From Flavobacterium profundi (GTDB lineage: Bacteria > Bacteroidota > Bacteroidia > Flavobacteriales > Flavobacteriaceae): a stretch of 64,000 nt of DNA. The stretch spans positions 1-64,000 of the forward strand of contig NZ_VDCZ01000009.1 in the NCBI RefSeq assembly GCF_006491645.1. The letters are read 5' to 3'. The notes beneath the pieces were generated by a model, which worked only from the letters and a program-made list of their open reading frames with translations, did no database searches and was not told the DNA's origin. The position numbers were made by a program, and so were the translations under genes. Position 1 is the first letter of the stretch. Every line of letters begins with the position of its first letter. Of the stretch, positions 45,223 to 56,770 are shown piece by piece.

Positions 45223-48200
45223 ATGAATTATACTCGTACTAAAACCCTAGGTGTTTCCAATAAAATATGGAAAACTATCCATTATTTTATTGTTATTATA
45301 ATGCTGCAATCAAGTTTTATTGCACCATCTCAAACTATCTACAAAAGATATAATGAGTTGTTTTCTAGTCCAAATGTTTTTCTTCCTCTTCTTACAAGTC
45401 CCATTGTTAGTGATTCTTACGCAGAAGATAAGATTAATAATATAGAGCTTGAAAACGAACAAAAAATAGAGTCTAAAAAATCAAATATTGTATATGATAA
45501 GGTTAAAACTGAATCAACTATATTTTATTCAGATATTGTTTTAGGTTCTATAGGTTTTGATAACCAAATAGGTTTTGATAATCCGAAAGATAATTTATTT
45601 AAGGTTAATTTATCTAAAGCAAATTTAGATGCTAATAAAAAATATATTCTTGAATATGAAGTAAATGGAGTAGATGAAAACTCAGTTATTGGAAAAAGTA
45701 TTAATGACAATTATGTAACTGGAGGTTATTTAGTAAAATTCAAAAATGAATGGATAAAAAAAATAGAAGAATTAGATTTCAAATGGTTAAAAGAAGACGG
45801 AAATGTCATTTTTTTCAATGTTCCAGAAGGAGCTACTTATCAGTATAAAATTAGAAACTTAGTTATCAAAGTTGTTGAAGAACCAACTAAAAAGAATACT
45901 AAAATTGTTTTAAATAATCAAAATGTATTTTTAACTAAAGAAGAAAAAATTTATTTGAATGGGTTTATAAAGTTGAATGAAATTTCAAATAAAAAAATTT
46001 TTGCGAATAATCAAGTACTAGAGTTGAAGGGAAATCTTTTTGAAGGATATATTAAAGCTAATCAAGATGAGAATATTGTATTTCAGATTAAAGAAAATAA
46101 TACTATAATTGATGAATTAAAAGTTTCAAAAATTACTACTTCATCAGCAGATGAAAGTTATGCAATTAATACCGATAAAAAATCAATTTCAAAATACTTC
46201 GAGAGTAATAAACTGGATTTCTTAGAAATAAACGATGCTAAATTAACTATAAATGATAGTGCGTTACTTGAAAATAAATACATTACAAGTAAGGTGTTAA
46301 GAAAAATAGATTTAGCACCATTAGAATCTGGAATGGTCAATGTTACAATGGGAGGGAAAGGCTATCGTTTTTTACCTGATGGAACAGTTTTTAAAAACCC
46401 AGTTGCTTTAGAAATACCATATGATTCTACATTAATACCTTTGGGGTTTACAGCTAAAGATATTAAAACTTTTTATTTTGACACTAAAAAGAAAAGTTGG
46501 ATAGCATTAGAAAGAGATTCGATTGATTATAATCAGCAGCGAATTGTTTCAGCCACTACACATTTTACAGATTATATAAATGGTATAATTCAAACACCTG
46601 AAAGTCCCCAAACAAGTGCATTCACGCCCACAATGATGAATGATATAAAAGCAGCAGACCCTTCTAGTGAAATGACTATTATTTCTCCTCCGGAAGTCTC
46701 TCAGAAAGGGGATGCAAATATAAGTTATCCTATAAAAATACCTGCGGGTAGAAATGGTATGCAACCTCAATTAGAAATTCAATATAGTAATGAAGCTGGT
46801 AATGGATGGTTAGGTGAAGGTTGGTCTATAACGACACCTTCAATTACTATAGATACAAGATGGGGAGTGCCTAATATTAACACGAGTTTTGAAACTGAGC
46901 TCTATACTTTGTCTGGAGAACAGTTGATGTATCCGCCTTTATTAAATATCCAAAGTGAACTAGTGGATTGGATGCCTAATAGGCACTATGATGAGGGGGT
47001 AGATGGTACAGGAAATCCAATTTTTAATACTACTCCTAGAAATAGAATTGCTGAAAATGAAGCTTTCTTTACTTTTAGGAAACAAGGAAGTTTTGCGAAA
47101 ATACAACGTTTAGGAAACAATCCTTCTGAGTACAGGTGGAAAGTTCAAAATTCTGATGGAACAATCAGCTGGTATGGCGGAGATCAAAATGGTGTAGTAG
47201 AAAATACAGTAATAAGAAACACCTTTAACTACATAGTCCATTGGGGAATTTATAAAACTATAGATGTTCAAGGTAACAATATTATTTACACCTATGACAA
47301 TCAAATCTTAACAACTTTCACTGGAAATAATCAAAACTTAAATGGAGGTAGACTTTTTTGTATTGACAATATATATTATACTGGATATGGCACCACACAA
47401 GGTAAGTATAATGTAAAGTTTTTAAAAGATGTATCTAGTTTAAAACCTAATCAGGATATTGATGCTCGTTTGGGAATAAAGCGAATTGATCCCTATTTGT
47501 TAAGTAAAATTAGAGTAAATTATAATACTTCGAGAATTCGAGAATATGGTTTTACCTATTCATTAGGTAGGTTTGGTAAAACACTTTTGACTAGAGCTAC
47601 TGAATTTGACAAGACAGGAAATGAGTTTTATCATCATGATTTTGAATATTATGACGATATTCTGCAGGATGGTAATGAAGTATATTTTTCCAGTGGAGTT
47701 GTAGATACTATTTGCAATGATTTCGTTGCTCCCATCAGTTCATGTTATTCAATTTACGGATTACCCAGTACATTATTTACAACTCCTACGAATGTCTATA
47801 TAAATAATCAACTTGTTCCTGGTGGACCTTTCAATAGTGGGAATGATTTTTCAACTGCATTAACTACTAGTTTTCCTGAGATTTATTGTGGGTTTTATTT
47901 TGGTCAATTACATAATATGGTGATTTTTAACCCCACAATTGCTTATAATAATGTGAGTTTTGTTGATATAAATGGGAATACTGCTTCTTATCCATTTAAC
48001 AATGATCCAATAGGTTGTACTGCCAGATCAGGGGATATTCAAACTAATAAAATTGCTTTAAGCAATTTGACTGATTTAAGTTCAAAATATACTATTAGCT
48101 ATTCAAATAGCTCTGTTAGCGGGGATCCAAATTGTCCAAGTTTTACAAATTCTGATTTTTTAATAACAGGTGCTATTCCTTCGTTTAATAGTGCTGGTGC

Positions 48201-51200
48201 CATTTTGGGTTCGACTGTTTCTGAAAATTATAATATTGGTGGACATCTAGGCTTCGGTGTAGATTTTTCTTGGAATCCTACAACAAAGAATATTACTATT
48301 GGAGGTGCTTATAATCATAGTTGGGATGAAAGCAAATCTTTAACTGCACTTATTGATATTAATGGTGATGGTTTAGATGATGTTGTTTTTAAGGCTACTG
48401 ACGGGAACTTATATTGGAAACAGCATTTTGTTGTTCGGACTTATGCTCCCAACGGAGAGCCTATAATCACCCATAATTTTGGTGTTTATGCACCAATTAC
48501 TAGTGTAAATAACTATATAACGGACTTTTATAAGTCTTACGGTCAATCATCAAGTTGGAACCTACAAGTTAATTTTGGATTTTCTGGAGGTGGAGGTTTT
48601 GCAGGATGGGACACTTCTAAAAATAAGTCTAAAACAAAAGTTTATTTCACTGATGCTAATGCTGATGGCTTAATGGATATTGTGAAAAATGGAACCGTAT
48701 TCTTTAATCGAATAGATAGTTCTGGATATCCCTACTTTGAACCAGAAAGTAAACAAACAGAAAATATGTTGATACAGGCAGCGCCAGTTTCTGTTACAAT
48801 TCCTTCTACTGATATTGAGGTTACTACTCCTAATTATGATGTTGTTAAAATGTGGGAAGCACCAATTGATGGGTCAATCACTATTCATAATACCATCACT
48901 AATCAGGACCCTACTAAAGAAGTCATTGCAACTATTGAAATGGAAAAGGACACAACTATTCCTTGTGGTAGTAATGTGAATTCTGGTGGAGGTCAAGGTT
49001 ATCAAGTATTTGAAGTTAATTTAGGAACTGCTACGGGAATTGCGGGTATAAATTATAATGCCCAAAGTGTTCCAGATAAATTTGATATTGTTTGGAATGG
49101 TCAAACATACACATCAGGATATAGAGGAGATTCTTCATACAATAATGCATTGCTTAATGCGGGAGTTCCCTTAAGTGAAATTCAAACTGCCAGTCCTTCC
49201 AATGGTGTAGGTCAATTAACATTTAATAAAACTAGTGCTTACCCTACGACAGCCCAAATAATTGTCACAGGACCATTAGGAGGAACTGCTTGGTCATTTT
49301 CAAGTATATGCCCTGGGCAAGGGCTTAATAAATCGCCTGAAACAGATCATATAGTTGCTGATGTAGAATATAGAAATGATTATGAGCTTGCTATACCATT
49401 ACATAATTTAAATAATAGTGATTTCTATATTGAAGTTGATGGTTTGTTTTTGAAGGACAAGAAGTTGTACTCTGTACTGTCAATAGATGACTTTGTTACA
49501 GATTTTACTGCGATTTATCCGAATACAAAAATCGAAATTAGTAATGATTTGATCCAAATTATTATTAAAGATTCTTTTTTATCCTTTCATGAATTAAAAG
49601 TTCTAAATTCTACTTCAGAAAAAATCACATCCTATCCTTTTGAAACAATAGGTGAAAAATTACCAAAAGATAAAGATCTATCAGTGGTAAATCGTTTTAA
49701 TACTACTAATTGTAGTTTTGAACCTAGTGAAATTTGTATGTTATATGGCGTTAAATTGAACTCCATTACACCATCTGTAAGTGTTTCTATAACAGATGCT
49801 AGTACATCATGTAATCCACAAACAACCGCATTAGAAGTTAAAAAAGGGGACAGAATATATTTTAGAGTGCATTCAATTTCTTCAGGAAATCCATCTGTTT
49901 ATTGGGATCCTAGGGTGTTATATACCAATACTAGCTTAAATTCTATTACAGATCAGAATGGGATAAAGCCTTATAATAGCAGTTATAGTGAGAGCTTTAT
50001 ACTATCTCAAAAAGTTCCTGTTATTTTTCCAGGTAATGGTACCGCTACAGTTGAATGGAATGCATTTAATGTAGTAAATCCTACAGATGAAGTTACTTAT
50101 GAAATTATCAAAAGAGTTCAAAATGGTTCTAGTTATACAGACACATCAATATTTACAAAAGTTTGTCTTCCTAATGTAACAACTTCTGTGCAAGCAATTG
50201 GATTAAGTTCGATTGCAGTTTCAGGAACCTCTAGTAATTCTATCACACAATTCTTTTTTAAAGTACGAGCTACTTCTAATATAAAATGGCTTAGTTCTCA
50301 ATGGATTCCAAAAATGACCTGCACTACAGTACAACCAATAGTTGGGAGTGGAGGAAACGAAGGCAATGTTACTACTGCAGAAGTTAAATATCCCATAGTG
50401 GACTATAGTATTTACAAGAATTTTTTGTGTGGAAATGGTTATAATAGAATAAACGTCAGTACTTATAATGACGGCAGCACAAATTTGATAATAAGTCCTA
50501 ATATAACAAATTCTAATTTTATATCAACTGATAACGGAACTATTTATTTTGTTGTTAAGAAAAATAATACTTTTGTAGGTAGACGCACTATTACAGTCGT
50601 TAATGGAAATGTTAGTATTTCTCCAGGTACAATAAATTTAGGCACTACTAGTGGATTCATAGAAGTAGGTTTTTATACCGACGATAGTAATAGAGTTATT
50701 AATAGTCCGACTGATGTTTCTTTGTTGAAGCGATTGCTTGATATTTCAAATCTAGTTAAATTAACTAGAGGCATGTCTTCCTTTTATTTTACGGAAGATA
50801 TGGTAAATCTTATGCACAAACCTTTTGGACAGTATGGTAATATGTATAGACAATGGGGACAATTTTTATATAATCCTGAAGTAGTAACTGGTGCGACTGT
50901 TATTAGTTCACTCGGAGTGAATTTAATTAAAGAAGAAACTTTAACTATTACCGATTCGCAAGCTACTGCATTGCAAAATTCATTATTAAACAGTAATAAT
51001 CAGATTAATTCAGATTTACAACTTTTGCAAAATATTAATATAAATGATCCGAATTCAGCATCAGTAATTCAATCAACTTTAGTAAATATTCAAAATAATT
51101 CTGGAATGAATACTATTCCGTTCTTATTTGCAAATGCTTACAGAGAAAGTGAATCAAATTATGACGATAAATGGATTGGGCTGCATAATGAGAATTACGC

Positions 51201-54200
51201 AGGTCGATGGACAGCAAGAGCAGCTAAGCTGACACAAGCTATAGATTTTCAAGAAGATAATACTATTTATTCTGGCACTTTCTTTACAGGAGCTTTTGGA
51301 ATTGATAAACTTACCTACGGAGATGGTCAAAGTGTTTCTGCTGGAGGAGGATTTGGAGGATTTGGAGCGTCTGGAACTACATCATTAGGAGGGGTTTCAA
51401 AATCTCTTACTGATTACATCGATATAAATGGCGACAGTTATCCTGATATATTGACTAATAATCAAATTCAATATACTGTAAAAACAGGAGGGTTGGTAGT
51501 TCCTTCTTCTAGAGGTGTTTATGGGGGTGATATGTCTATTGATAACAGTAATAATTGGGGTTTTAGTGCATCTGGTACCTTTGGTAAATCGGGTAAGCCA
51601 AATGCTGGTAGTGAAGGTGCAAAACCGACACCAAATGGAAAAATGAAGATTGGAAAACCTGCCACAAGTTCATTTGGTGGTGGTAATAATTCAACAGGTA
51701 TTTCTGGTAATTTTGGACAAGGAGACACAAGTACTTCACGGTTGTGGGCTGATTTTAATGGTGATGGGCTACCAGATATTATCAACAAGAATTCAGTAAA
51801 CAATACTGTAGATATTCAATTGAACTTAGGAAATACTACTTATGACACCAATAATAGCTGGGGTAGTTTTACATTATCTAAAAGTAAGAGTAAAACTTTT
51901 GGAGGTGGACTAGGTTTTAATTATGCTAATGCTAGTATTGAAGCAGGCATATCATTAGGAAGAACCGATTCTGATACAGAAACCACATTGATTGACATCA
52001 ATGGAGATGGAATGCTTGATAAATTAGTATCTAATTCAAGTAACATTGCGGTCGATATTAGTTTAGGTAATAAATATGATTCTAATATAACTAGTTTATC
52101 TCATGATTTTTCATTTTATGACAGTGCGACCACTACAACCTCTGGTTTAAATGCAACAGCCACCTATTCGTTAATCTGGCCTTTGTACTTAGTTTTTGTT
52201 GTTATTCCATTAAAGATACCTGATGTTAGTGTGACAGTTTCAGGAGGTAATTCTACCAATAGAACAAAGAAAACAATAGTCGATTTTGATGGTGATGGAT
52301 TTCCTGATTTAGTTGAAGAAATAAGTTCAAACAGTGTGAGAGTTCATCATTCAAGGATTAGGAGAACTAATATGTTAAAAGCTGTTTATAATCCTATTGG
52401 AGGTGATTTTGTGATTGATTATGAGCCTAAAGGAAAGTCTTATAATAATCCTAATTCTAAATGGGTAATGAAAAACATTACTATTAATGATGGTGTTGAT
52501 TTGGCGGTTAATGGAAGTACTATAAATGATGGGTTTGATTCTTATATAAAATATTTTGAATATGATAATGCTAAATATGATAGGAGAGAGAGAAGCTTTT
52601 ATGGTTTTGAAACAATAAAAATTATTGATAAAAAAATAAATAGTAACGGCACTATAGGTAATGATTACAGAACTACGCTTAAGAGATTTAATAATACAAG
52701 TTACTATTTAAATGGTTTAGAAATTGAAACTTCTATATACAAGGGTGCTTTTGATCCAAATTCTCCTGATGCAAATTTGTATTCAAGAGTACTAAATGAT
52801 TATGAAGTTTATGAATTAGATAGAAGTAATGGAAATAATAGTATATTATCTAATGCAGGAAATTTAATCTCTCTGCCTTTAAATTTTGATGTAGGAGGGA
52901 GTGAAGGTAGAAAACAGGCGATTGTATTGTTGAAGAAAACTAATACTATTGTCAAAGAGTTTACAACAGACTTTATTGAAAGCGAGGTTCAGATTAGTCA
53001 TGATATATATGGTAGGGTTATTAAATATAATGATTTAGGAGATATACAAAATGGACAAGACGATTATTATTCTGAAATAGAATACCATGTATTAAACAAT
53101 AATATTTTAAATGTACCAAAAGCATTCAAAGTATTTGAGGGATCGACTTTGAAAAGACATCGAATAACAGAGGTTTTAAATGCTAACACGGGAGATATTA
53201 CTAAGATTAAAGCATGGATTAGTGGTTCGGATTTTAGTGAAACTAATATGTTGTATGATTCTTACGGTAATCTTAAAAAAATTATTTACCCTCAAAATGC
53301 TAGTGGACAATCTATGTTTTATGAATATAATTATGATACAACCTTAAATAAATATATGGTAGGCATTAAGGATGCATTTGGTTATAATTCAAAAGCTACT
53401 TATGATTTTAATTTTGATGTTATTTTAAGTACAACAGACTTAGCAGGAAATGTAATGAAGTATTCTTATGATTCTTTTGGTAGAATGGCTAAAATAATCG
53501 CTCCAAAAGAGGCAAGCAATACCCAGCCATACACTATTAAATTTGAGTATATGCCTTATCATGGAAATTTAGCTGGATTAGGTTATCAGAATTGTGTAAC
53601 TCCTTCTGATTTTATTCCAGTAGCAGTCACTAAACATTATGATCCGCAACATCCTACAAATGCTATTGAAACGTATACTTTTATAGATGGTTTAGCCCGA
53701 CCAATTCAAATTAAGAAAGATATACAAATAAATGTTGGAACATACTCTAGTCCTAATTATAAAGAATTTATGTCGGTTTCGGGAATCACAACTTATGATG
53801 AATTTGGTAGAGAAATTAAACAATACCATCCTAAAAAAGAAGAGAAAGCTTGCACTACAAATTTTTTGTTAAATACTATAAATGATCCATTGGCAAATTA
53901 TTTTTCTGAATATGAGTATGATGAAGTAGATAGAACTGTTAAAACGATTGATGCAGAAGGAAGTGAAAGTCTCTATATTTATACTTTGTCTAATGATGGT
54001 TTTGGTAATTTAGCTTTGATGAATAAATCTATTATAGACCAAAATAGTAGTGTTCAAATTATTACTGAAAATTATAAAGATATTAGAGGAAGAGTAACTT
54101 CTAATAAAAACGTAGGACCAAATGGAGATATATGGACTAAATTTAATTACAATGCGATTAATGAATTAACTTTATATGTTGATGATGAAGGATTAACTAC

Positions 54201-56769
54201 TTCTTATAAATATGATTATTTAGGAAGAAAAATTTATGTTAATCATCCTGACAATGGAGAAACATTTATTAAGTACGATAAAGCGAGTAATATGATTCGT
54301 TTAGCCACAGCGAATCTTACCAGTGGTGGTCTAGGTATTGATTACCTTTATGAATTTAATAGATTACAAGAAATTATTTACCCAAATGTTAATGGTAATC
54401 AAAACATTAGTAATGTAACCTATAAATATGGTGGGCCAGGTTCTGGAAATCAAACTGGTAAATTAATTTATCAGCAAGATGCAACGGGGACTCAAGAATT
54501 TAAATACGGTACTATGGGTGAAATGGTTTATAATAGTAGAACTATTGTTGCCCCTAATTTGCCTACACGAACTTTTAATACAGAATTTGAATATGATTCT
54601 TGGAATAGGATTCAATTGCTTATTTATCCAGACGGAGAAAAAGTAGCTTATAAATATGATTTAGGAGGTAATTTAAATCAAATGACGGGTCAATATAATG
54701 GAGATGACTATAATTATATTGAGCGAATAGATTATGATTATTTTGAGCAAAGAACTTATTTATTATATGGTAATAAGACAGAAACATTTTATGATTATAC
54801 ACCAGCTTTAAGACGATTAAATAATCTTAATGCTAAGACTTCTAATGGTGATGCTATGTTTGATAATCATTACCGTTATGATAAAGTAGGAAATATCACT
54901 AGATTAGATAATTCGGCACCTTATAACCCTGATAATTTATTGGGGGGTACTTATTCTCATGCGTATACTTATGATAATTTAAATAGATTGACAGATGCAA
55001 GAGGTGGTTTTGATGGAGCATCTTCTGGTACTACTATTCAACAATCCACGTATGATTTAAAAATGAAATATAATAATACTCATGGTATTGTGAATAAAAC
55101 ACAATTACATATTCAGAATAACTTAAACAATCCAACCAATACGTATTCAAATGACTATTCTTACTACGTTGGCTCACACAAGGTTAAAGAAATTATTGAT
55201 CAAAATACTGGCTTTTCAGAAAACTTTGAGTATGATTTAAATGGGAATTTGGTTAATAAGAGCAATTCAGATGGAGGAAATAGAAAATTATTTTGGGATG
55301 AAAGCGATAGATTACGTGTTATAGACGTAAATGATCAAATGCAGCATTATATTTACGATGATAAAGGTGAGCGAGTTTTAAAAGCTAGTTCCCATTTAGA
55401 ACAAGTGTATGAAAATGGTCAACTCGTAAACAGTAGTACCATCACATTCAGTACCTATACCACTTACCCAAGTGCTTTTATAGTGATAGATGCAAACCAA
55501 CAGTATAGTAAACATTATTATGCTGGAGTACAACGTATTGTAAGCAAGATAGGAGAAGAAGATGTTACTATTTTTGACACAAATTCATTACAAAAAACTA
55601 ACTTGAAAGATAATAGTAATAATTCGCAATTTTCTTATGAAGTTATTAAGCAAAAGCAGATTACTGATTTGCAAACCATTTTAGATAAAGCAAAAAGGGG
55701 GAAAGCGTTATTTAAAGAATATAAAAAGGAAGAAGATGTTATTAATGAAAATGAAAAAGAGACAGTAAGAGCACCACAAGCAGTTGGTATTTACTTCTTT
55801 CATCCAGATCATTTAGGTAGTAGTACCTTTTTAACAGATGGTAGTGGGAATCCTTATCAATTTTTTATAAATTTACCTTTTGGAGAGACCATGTATGAAC
55901 AACATAGTTATACTGAAAACTTTGTAAACCCCTATAAATTTAATGGTAAAGAGCAAGATATAGAAACTGGGTTGTATTATTATGGAGCACGTTACTATGA
56001 TCCTAAAATGAGCATTTGGCTTAGTGTGGATCCACTGACCGAAAAAATGCCTAATTCGAACCCATACAATTATACGATGCAGAATCCCATTAATTTAACG
56101 GATCCGACAGGTATGTATCCTGAAGTAGGAACTGAAAATAAACCACCGTTTAATGAGAAGGATACTGAAAAACTTAATAAAGCAAAAGAGTATATAGGTG
56201 GTGTTATTAGCAAAAAAAATGATAGAATTGATCGATTAAATGCTAAAATTAATAAGTTGAAAGATAAACAGGATAAAAAGTTTAAGGAAGGTAGAAAAAC
56301 AAGAATAGCGAATAAAACTGATAAAATTTCTGAACAAAATAATCAGATAATCAACTTGCAAACTGCTATTAGCAAAATTAACATTTTGATGGATCCATCA
56401 AAACATAATTATAGTTTTCAAATAGGGTCTGATGTTGGAAGAGATATGGGGGAAAATATTCAGGAAGCTGGAAATTTGACGTGGGGAAGCACCAATAGAG
56501 ATATAACTGTTAATACTAATAGTTCTGTAGGTACACTAATACACGAATTAAGTCATTTGTATGATGTTGTATTTAATAAATTTCCTCATACAGCATTTGC
56601 TGCTGGAACTAATATTGGTTTTTATAACGAGGGTAGTGAGATTATCGCATATAAATTAACATATTCGTTAGGAGGGAGTTTACCTGCTCCAGTTAAGGGA
56701 GGCGTTATGAGTATAAATTCAGAATGGTTTAATGAAAATTTGAGAAAGGTTTATAGTAAAAAAAAATAA
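45223..56769 (+). CDS. Giant SpvB/RHS polymorphic toxin with HELSH metallopeptidase C-terminus
   Basis: A 3,848-aa secreted toxin-like protein. An N-terminal hydrophobic signal (about 16-40, IHYFIVIIMLQSSFIAPSQ) is followed by Ig-like parts and an SpvB-like domain (about 485-700, KGDANISYPIKIPAGRNGMQ and GWLGEGWSIT). Scattered FG-GAP/VCBS repeats follow (IDINGDGLDD near 1,045; DFNGDGLPD near 2,180; DFDGDGFPD near 2,355). Then come YD-type RHS repeats (about 2,670-3,500) and the RHS core (PDHLGSSTFLTDGSGNPYQF near 3,527 to DPTGMYPE near 3,630). The last ~215 residues are the variable tip: a coiled-coil, then IHELSHLYDV (zinc motif 3,774-3,778) and EGSEIIAY. The tip is predicted to be a zinc metallopeptidase toxin. 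There is no T9SS signal at the C-terminus. Confidence 0.85.
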   Translation: MNYTRTKTLGVSNKIWKTIHYFIVIIMLQSSFIAPSQTIYKRYNELFSSPNVFLPLLTSPIVSDSYAEDKINNIELENEQKIESKKSNIVYDKVKTESTIFYSDIVLGSIGFDNQIGFDNPKDNLFKVNLSKANLDANKKYILEYEVNGVDENSVIGKSINDNYVTGGYLVKFKNEWIKKIEELDFKWLKEDGNVIFFNVPEGATYQYKIRNLVIKVVEEPTKKNTKIVLNNQNVFLTKEEKIYLNGFIKLNEISNKKIFANNQVLELKGNLFEGYIKANQDENIVFQIKENNTIIDELKVSKITTSSADESYAINTDKKSISKYFESNKLDFLEINDAKLTINDSALLENKYITSKVLRKIDLAPLESGMVNVTMGGKGYRFLPDGTVFKNPVALEIPYDSTLIPLGFTAKDIKTFYFDTKKKSWIALERDSIDYNQQRIVSATTHFTDYINGIIQTPESPQTSAFTPTMMNDIKAADPSSEMTIISPPEVSQKGDANISYPIKIPAGRNGMQPQLEIQYSNEAGNGWLGEGWSITTPSITIDTRWGVPNINTSFETELYTLSGEQLMYPPLLNIQSELVDWMPNRHYDEGVDGTGNPIFNTTPRNRIAENEAFFTFRKQGSFAKIQRLGNNPSEYRWKVQNSDGTISWYGGDQNGVVENTVIRNTFNYIVHWGIYKTIDVQGNNIIYTYDNQILTTFTGNNQNLNGGRLFCIDNIYYTGYGTTQGKYNVKFLKDVSSLKPNQDIDARLGIKRIDPYLLSKIRVNYNTSRIREYGFTYSLGRFGKTLLTRATEFDKTGNEFYHHDFEYYDDILQDGNEVYFSSGVVDTICNDFVAPISSCYSIYGLPSTLFTTPTNVYINNQLVPGGPFNSGNDFSTALTTSFPEIYCGFYFGQLHNMVIFNPTIAYNNVSFVDINGNTASYPFNNDPIGCTARSGDIQTNKIALSNLTDLSSKYTISYSNSSVSGDPNCPSFTNSDFLITGAIPSFNSAGAILGSTVSENYNIGGHLGFGVDFSWNPTTKNITIGGAYNHSWDESKSLTALIDINGDGLDDVVFKATDGNLYWKQHFVVRTYAPNGEPIITHNFGVYAPITSVNNYITDFYKSYGQSSSWNLQVNFGFSGGGGFAGWDTSKNKSKTKVYFTDANADGLMDIVKNGTVFFNRIDSSGYPYFEPESKQTENMLIQAAPVSVTIPSTDIEVTTPNYDVVKMWEAPIDGSITIHNTITNQDPTKEVIATIEMEKDTTIPCGSNVNSGGGQGYQVFEVNLGTATGIAGINYNAQSVPDKFDIVWNGQTYTSGYRGDSSYNNALLNAGVPLSEIQTASPSNGVGQLTFNKTSAYPTTAQIIVTGPLGGTAWSFSSICPGQGLNKSPETDHIVADVEYRNDYELAIPLHNLNNSDFYIEVDGLFLKDKKLYSVLSIDDFVTDFTAIYPNTKIEISNDLIQIIIKDSFLSFHELKVLNSTSEKITSYPFETIGEKLPKDKDLSVVNRFNTTNCSFEPSEICMLYGVKLNSITPSVSVSITDASTSCNPQTTALEVKKGDRIYFRVHSISSGNPSVYWDPRVLYTNTSLNSITDQNGIKPYNSSYSESFILSQKVPVIFPGNGTATVEWNAFNVVNPTDEVTYEIIKRVQNGSSYTDTSIFTKVCLPNVTTSVQAIGLSSIAVSGTSSNSITQFFFKVRATSNIKWLSSQWIPKMTCTTVQPIVGSGGNEGNVTTAEVKYPIVDYSIYKNFLCGNGYNRINVSTYNDGSTNLIISPNITNSNFISTDNGTIYFVVKKNNTFVGRRTITVVNGNVSISPGTINLGTTSGFIEVGFYTDDSNRVINSPTDVSLLKRLLDISNLVKLTRGMSSFYFTEDMVNLMHKPFGQYGNMYRQWGQFLYNPEVVTGATVISSLGVNLIKEETLTITDSQATALQNSLLNSNNQINSDLQLLQNININDPNSASVIQSTLVNIQNNSGMNTIPFLFANAYRESESNYDDKWIGLHNENYAGRWTARAAKLTQAIDFQEDNTIYSGTFFTGAFGIDKLTYGDGQSVSAGGGFGGFGASGTTSLGGVSKSLTDYIDINGDSYPDILTNNQIQYTVKTGGLVVPSSRGVYGGDMSIDNSNNWGFSASGTFGKSGKPNAGSEGAKPTPNGKMKIGKPATSSFGGGNNSTGISGNFGQGDTSTSRLWADFNGDGLPDIINKNSVNNTVDIQLNLGNTTYDTNNSWGSFTLSKSKSKTFGGGLGFNYANASIEAGISLGRTDSDTETTLIDINGDGMLDKLVSNSSNIAVDISLGNKYDSNITSLSHDFSFYDSATTTTSGLNATATYSLIWPLYLVFVVIPLKIPDVSVTVSGGNSTNRTKKTIVDFDGDGFPDLVEEISSNSVRVHHSRIRRTNMLKAVYNPIGGDFVIDYEPKGKSYNNPNSKWVMKNITINDGVDLAVNGSTINDGFDSYIKYFEYDNAKYDRRERSFYGFETIKIIDKKINSNGTIGNDYRTTLKRFNNTSYYLNGLEIETSIYKGAFDPNSPDANLYSRVLNDYEVYELDRSNGNNSILSNAGNLISLPLNFDVGGSEGRKQAIVLLKKTNTIVKEFTTDFIESEVQISHDIYGRVIKYNDLGDIQNGQDDYYSEIEYHVLNNNILNVPKAFKVFEGSTLKRHRITEVLNANTGDITKIKAWISGSDFSETNMLYDSYGNLKKIIYPQNASGQSMFYEYNYDTTLNKYMVGIKDAFGYNSKATYDFNFDVILSTTDLAGNVMKYSYDSFGRMAKIIAPKEASNTQPYTIKFEYMPYHGNLAGLGYQNCVTPSDFIPVAVTKHYDPQHPTNAIETYTFIDGLARPIQIKKDIQINVGTYSSPNYKEFMSVSGITTYDEFGREIKQYHPKKEEKACTTNFLLNTINDPLANYFSEYEYDEVDRTVKTIDAEGSESLYIYTLSNDGFGNLALMNKSIIDQNSSVQIITENYKDIRGRVTSNKNVGPNGDIWTKFNYNAINELTLYVDDEGLTTSYKYDYLGRKIYVNHPDNGETFIKYDKASNMIRLATANLTSGGLGIDYLYEFNRLQEIIYPNVNGNQNISNVTYKYGGPGSGNQTGKLIYQQDATGTQEFKYGTMGEMVYNSRTIVAPNLPTRTFNTEFEYDSWNRIQLLIYPDGEKVAYKYDLGGNLNQMTGQYNGDDYNYIERIDYDYFEQRTYLLYGNKTETFYDYTPALRRLNNLNAKTSNGDAMFDNHYRYDKVGNITRLDNSAPYNPDNLLGGTYSHAYTYDNLNRLTDARGGFDGASSGTTIQQSTYDLKMKYNNTHGIVNKTQLHIQNNLNNPTNTYSNDYSYYVGSHKVKEIIDQNTGFSENFEYDLNGNLVNKSNSDGGNRKLFWDESDRLRVIDVNDQMQHYIYDDKGERVLKASSHLEQVYENGQLVNSSTITFSTYTTYPSAFIVIDANQQYSKHYYAGVQRIVSKIGEEDVTIFDTNSLQKTNLKDNSNNSQFSYEVIKQKQITDLQTILDKAKRGKALFKEYKKEEDVINENEKETVRAPQAVGIYFFHPDHLGSSTFLTDGSGNPYQFFINLPFGETMYEQHSYTENFVNPYKFNGKEQDIETGLYYYGARYYDPKMSIWLSVDPLTEKMPNSNPYNYTMQNPINLTDPTGMYPEVGTENKPPFNEKDTEKLNKAKEYIGGVISKKNDRIDRLNAKINKLKDKQDKKFKEGRKTRIANKTDKISEQNNQIINLQTAISKINILMDPSKHNYSFQIGSDVGRDMGENIQEAGNLTWGSTNRDITVNTNSSVGTLIHELSHLYDVVFNKFPHTAFAAGTNIGFYNEGSEIIAYKLTYSLGGSLPAPVKGGVMSINSEWFNENLRKVYSKKK

Positions 56770-56770
56770 G

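Noticed and set aside
51519..51803. Antisense frame of 94 codons inside the RHS gene
   Set aside because: It lies entirely within a well-supported gene and reads as low-complexity Pro/Leu on the reverse strand.
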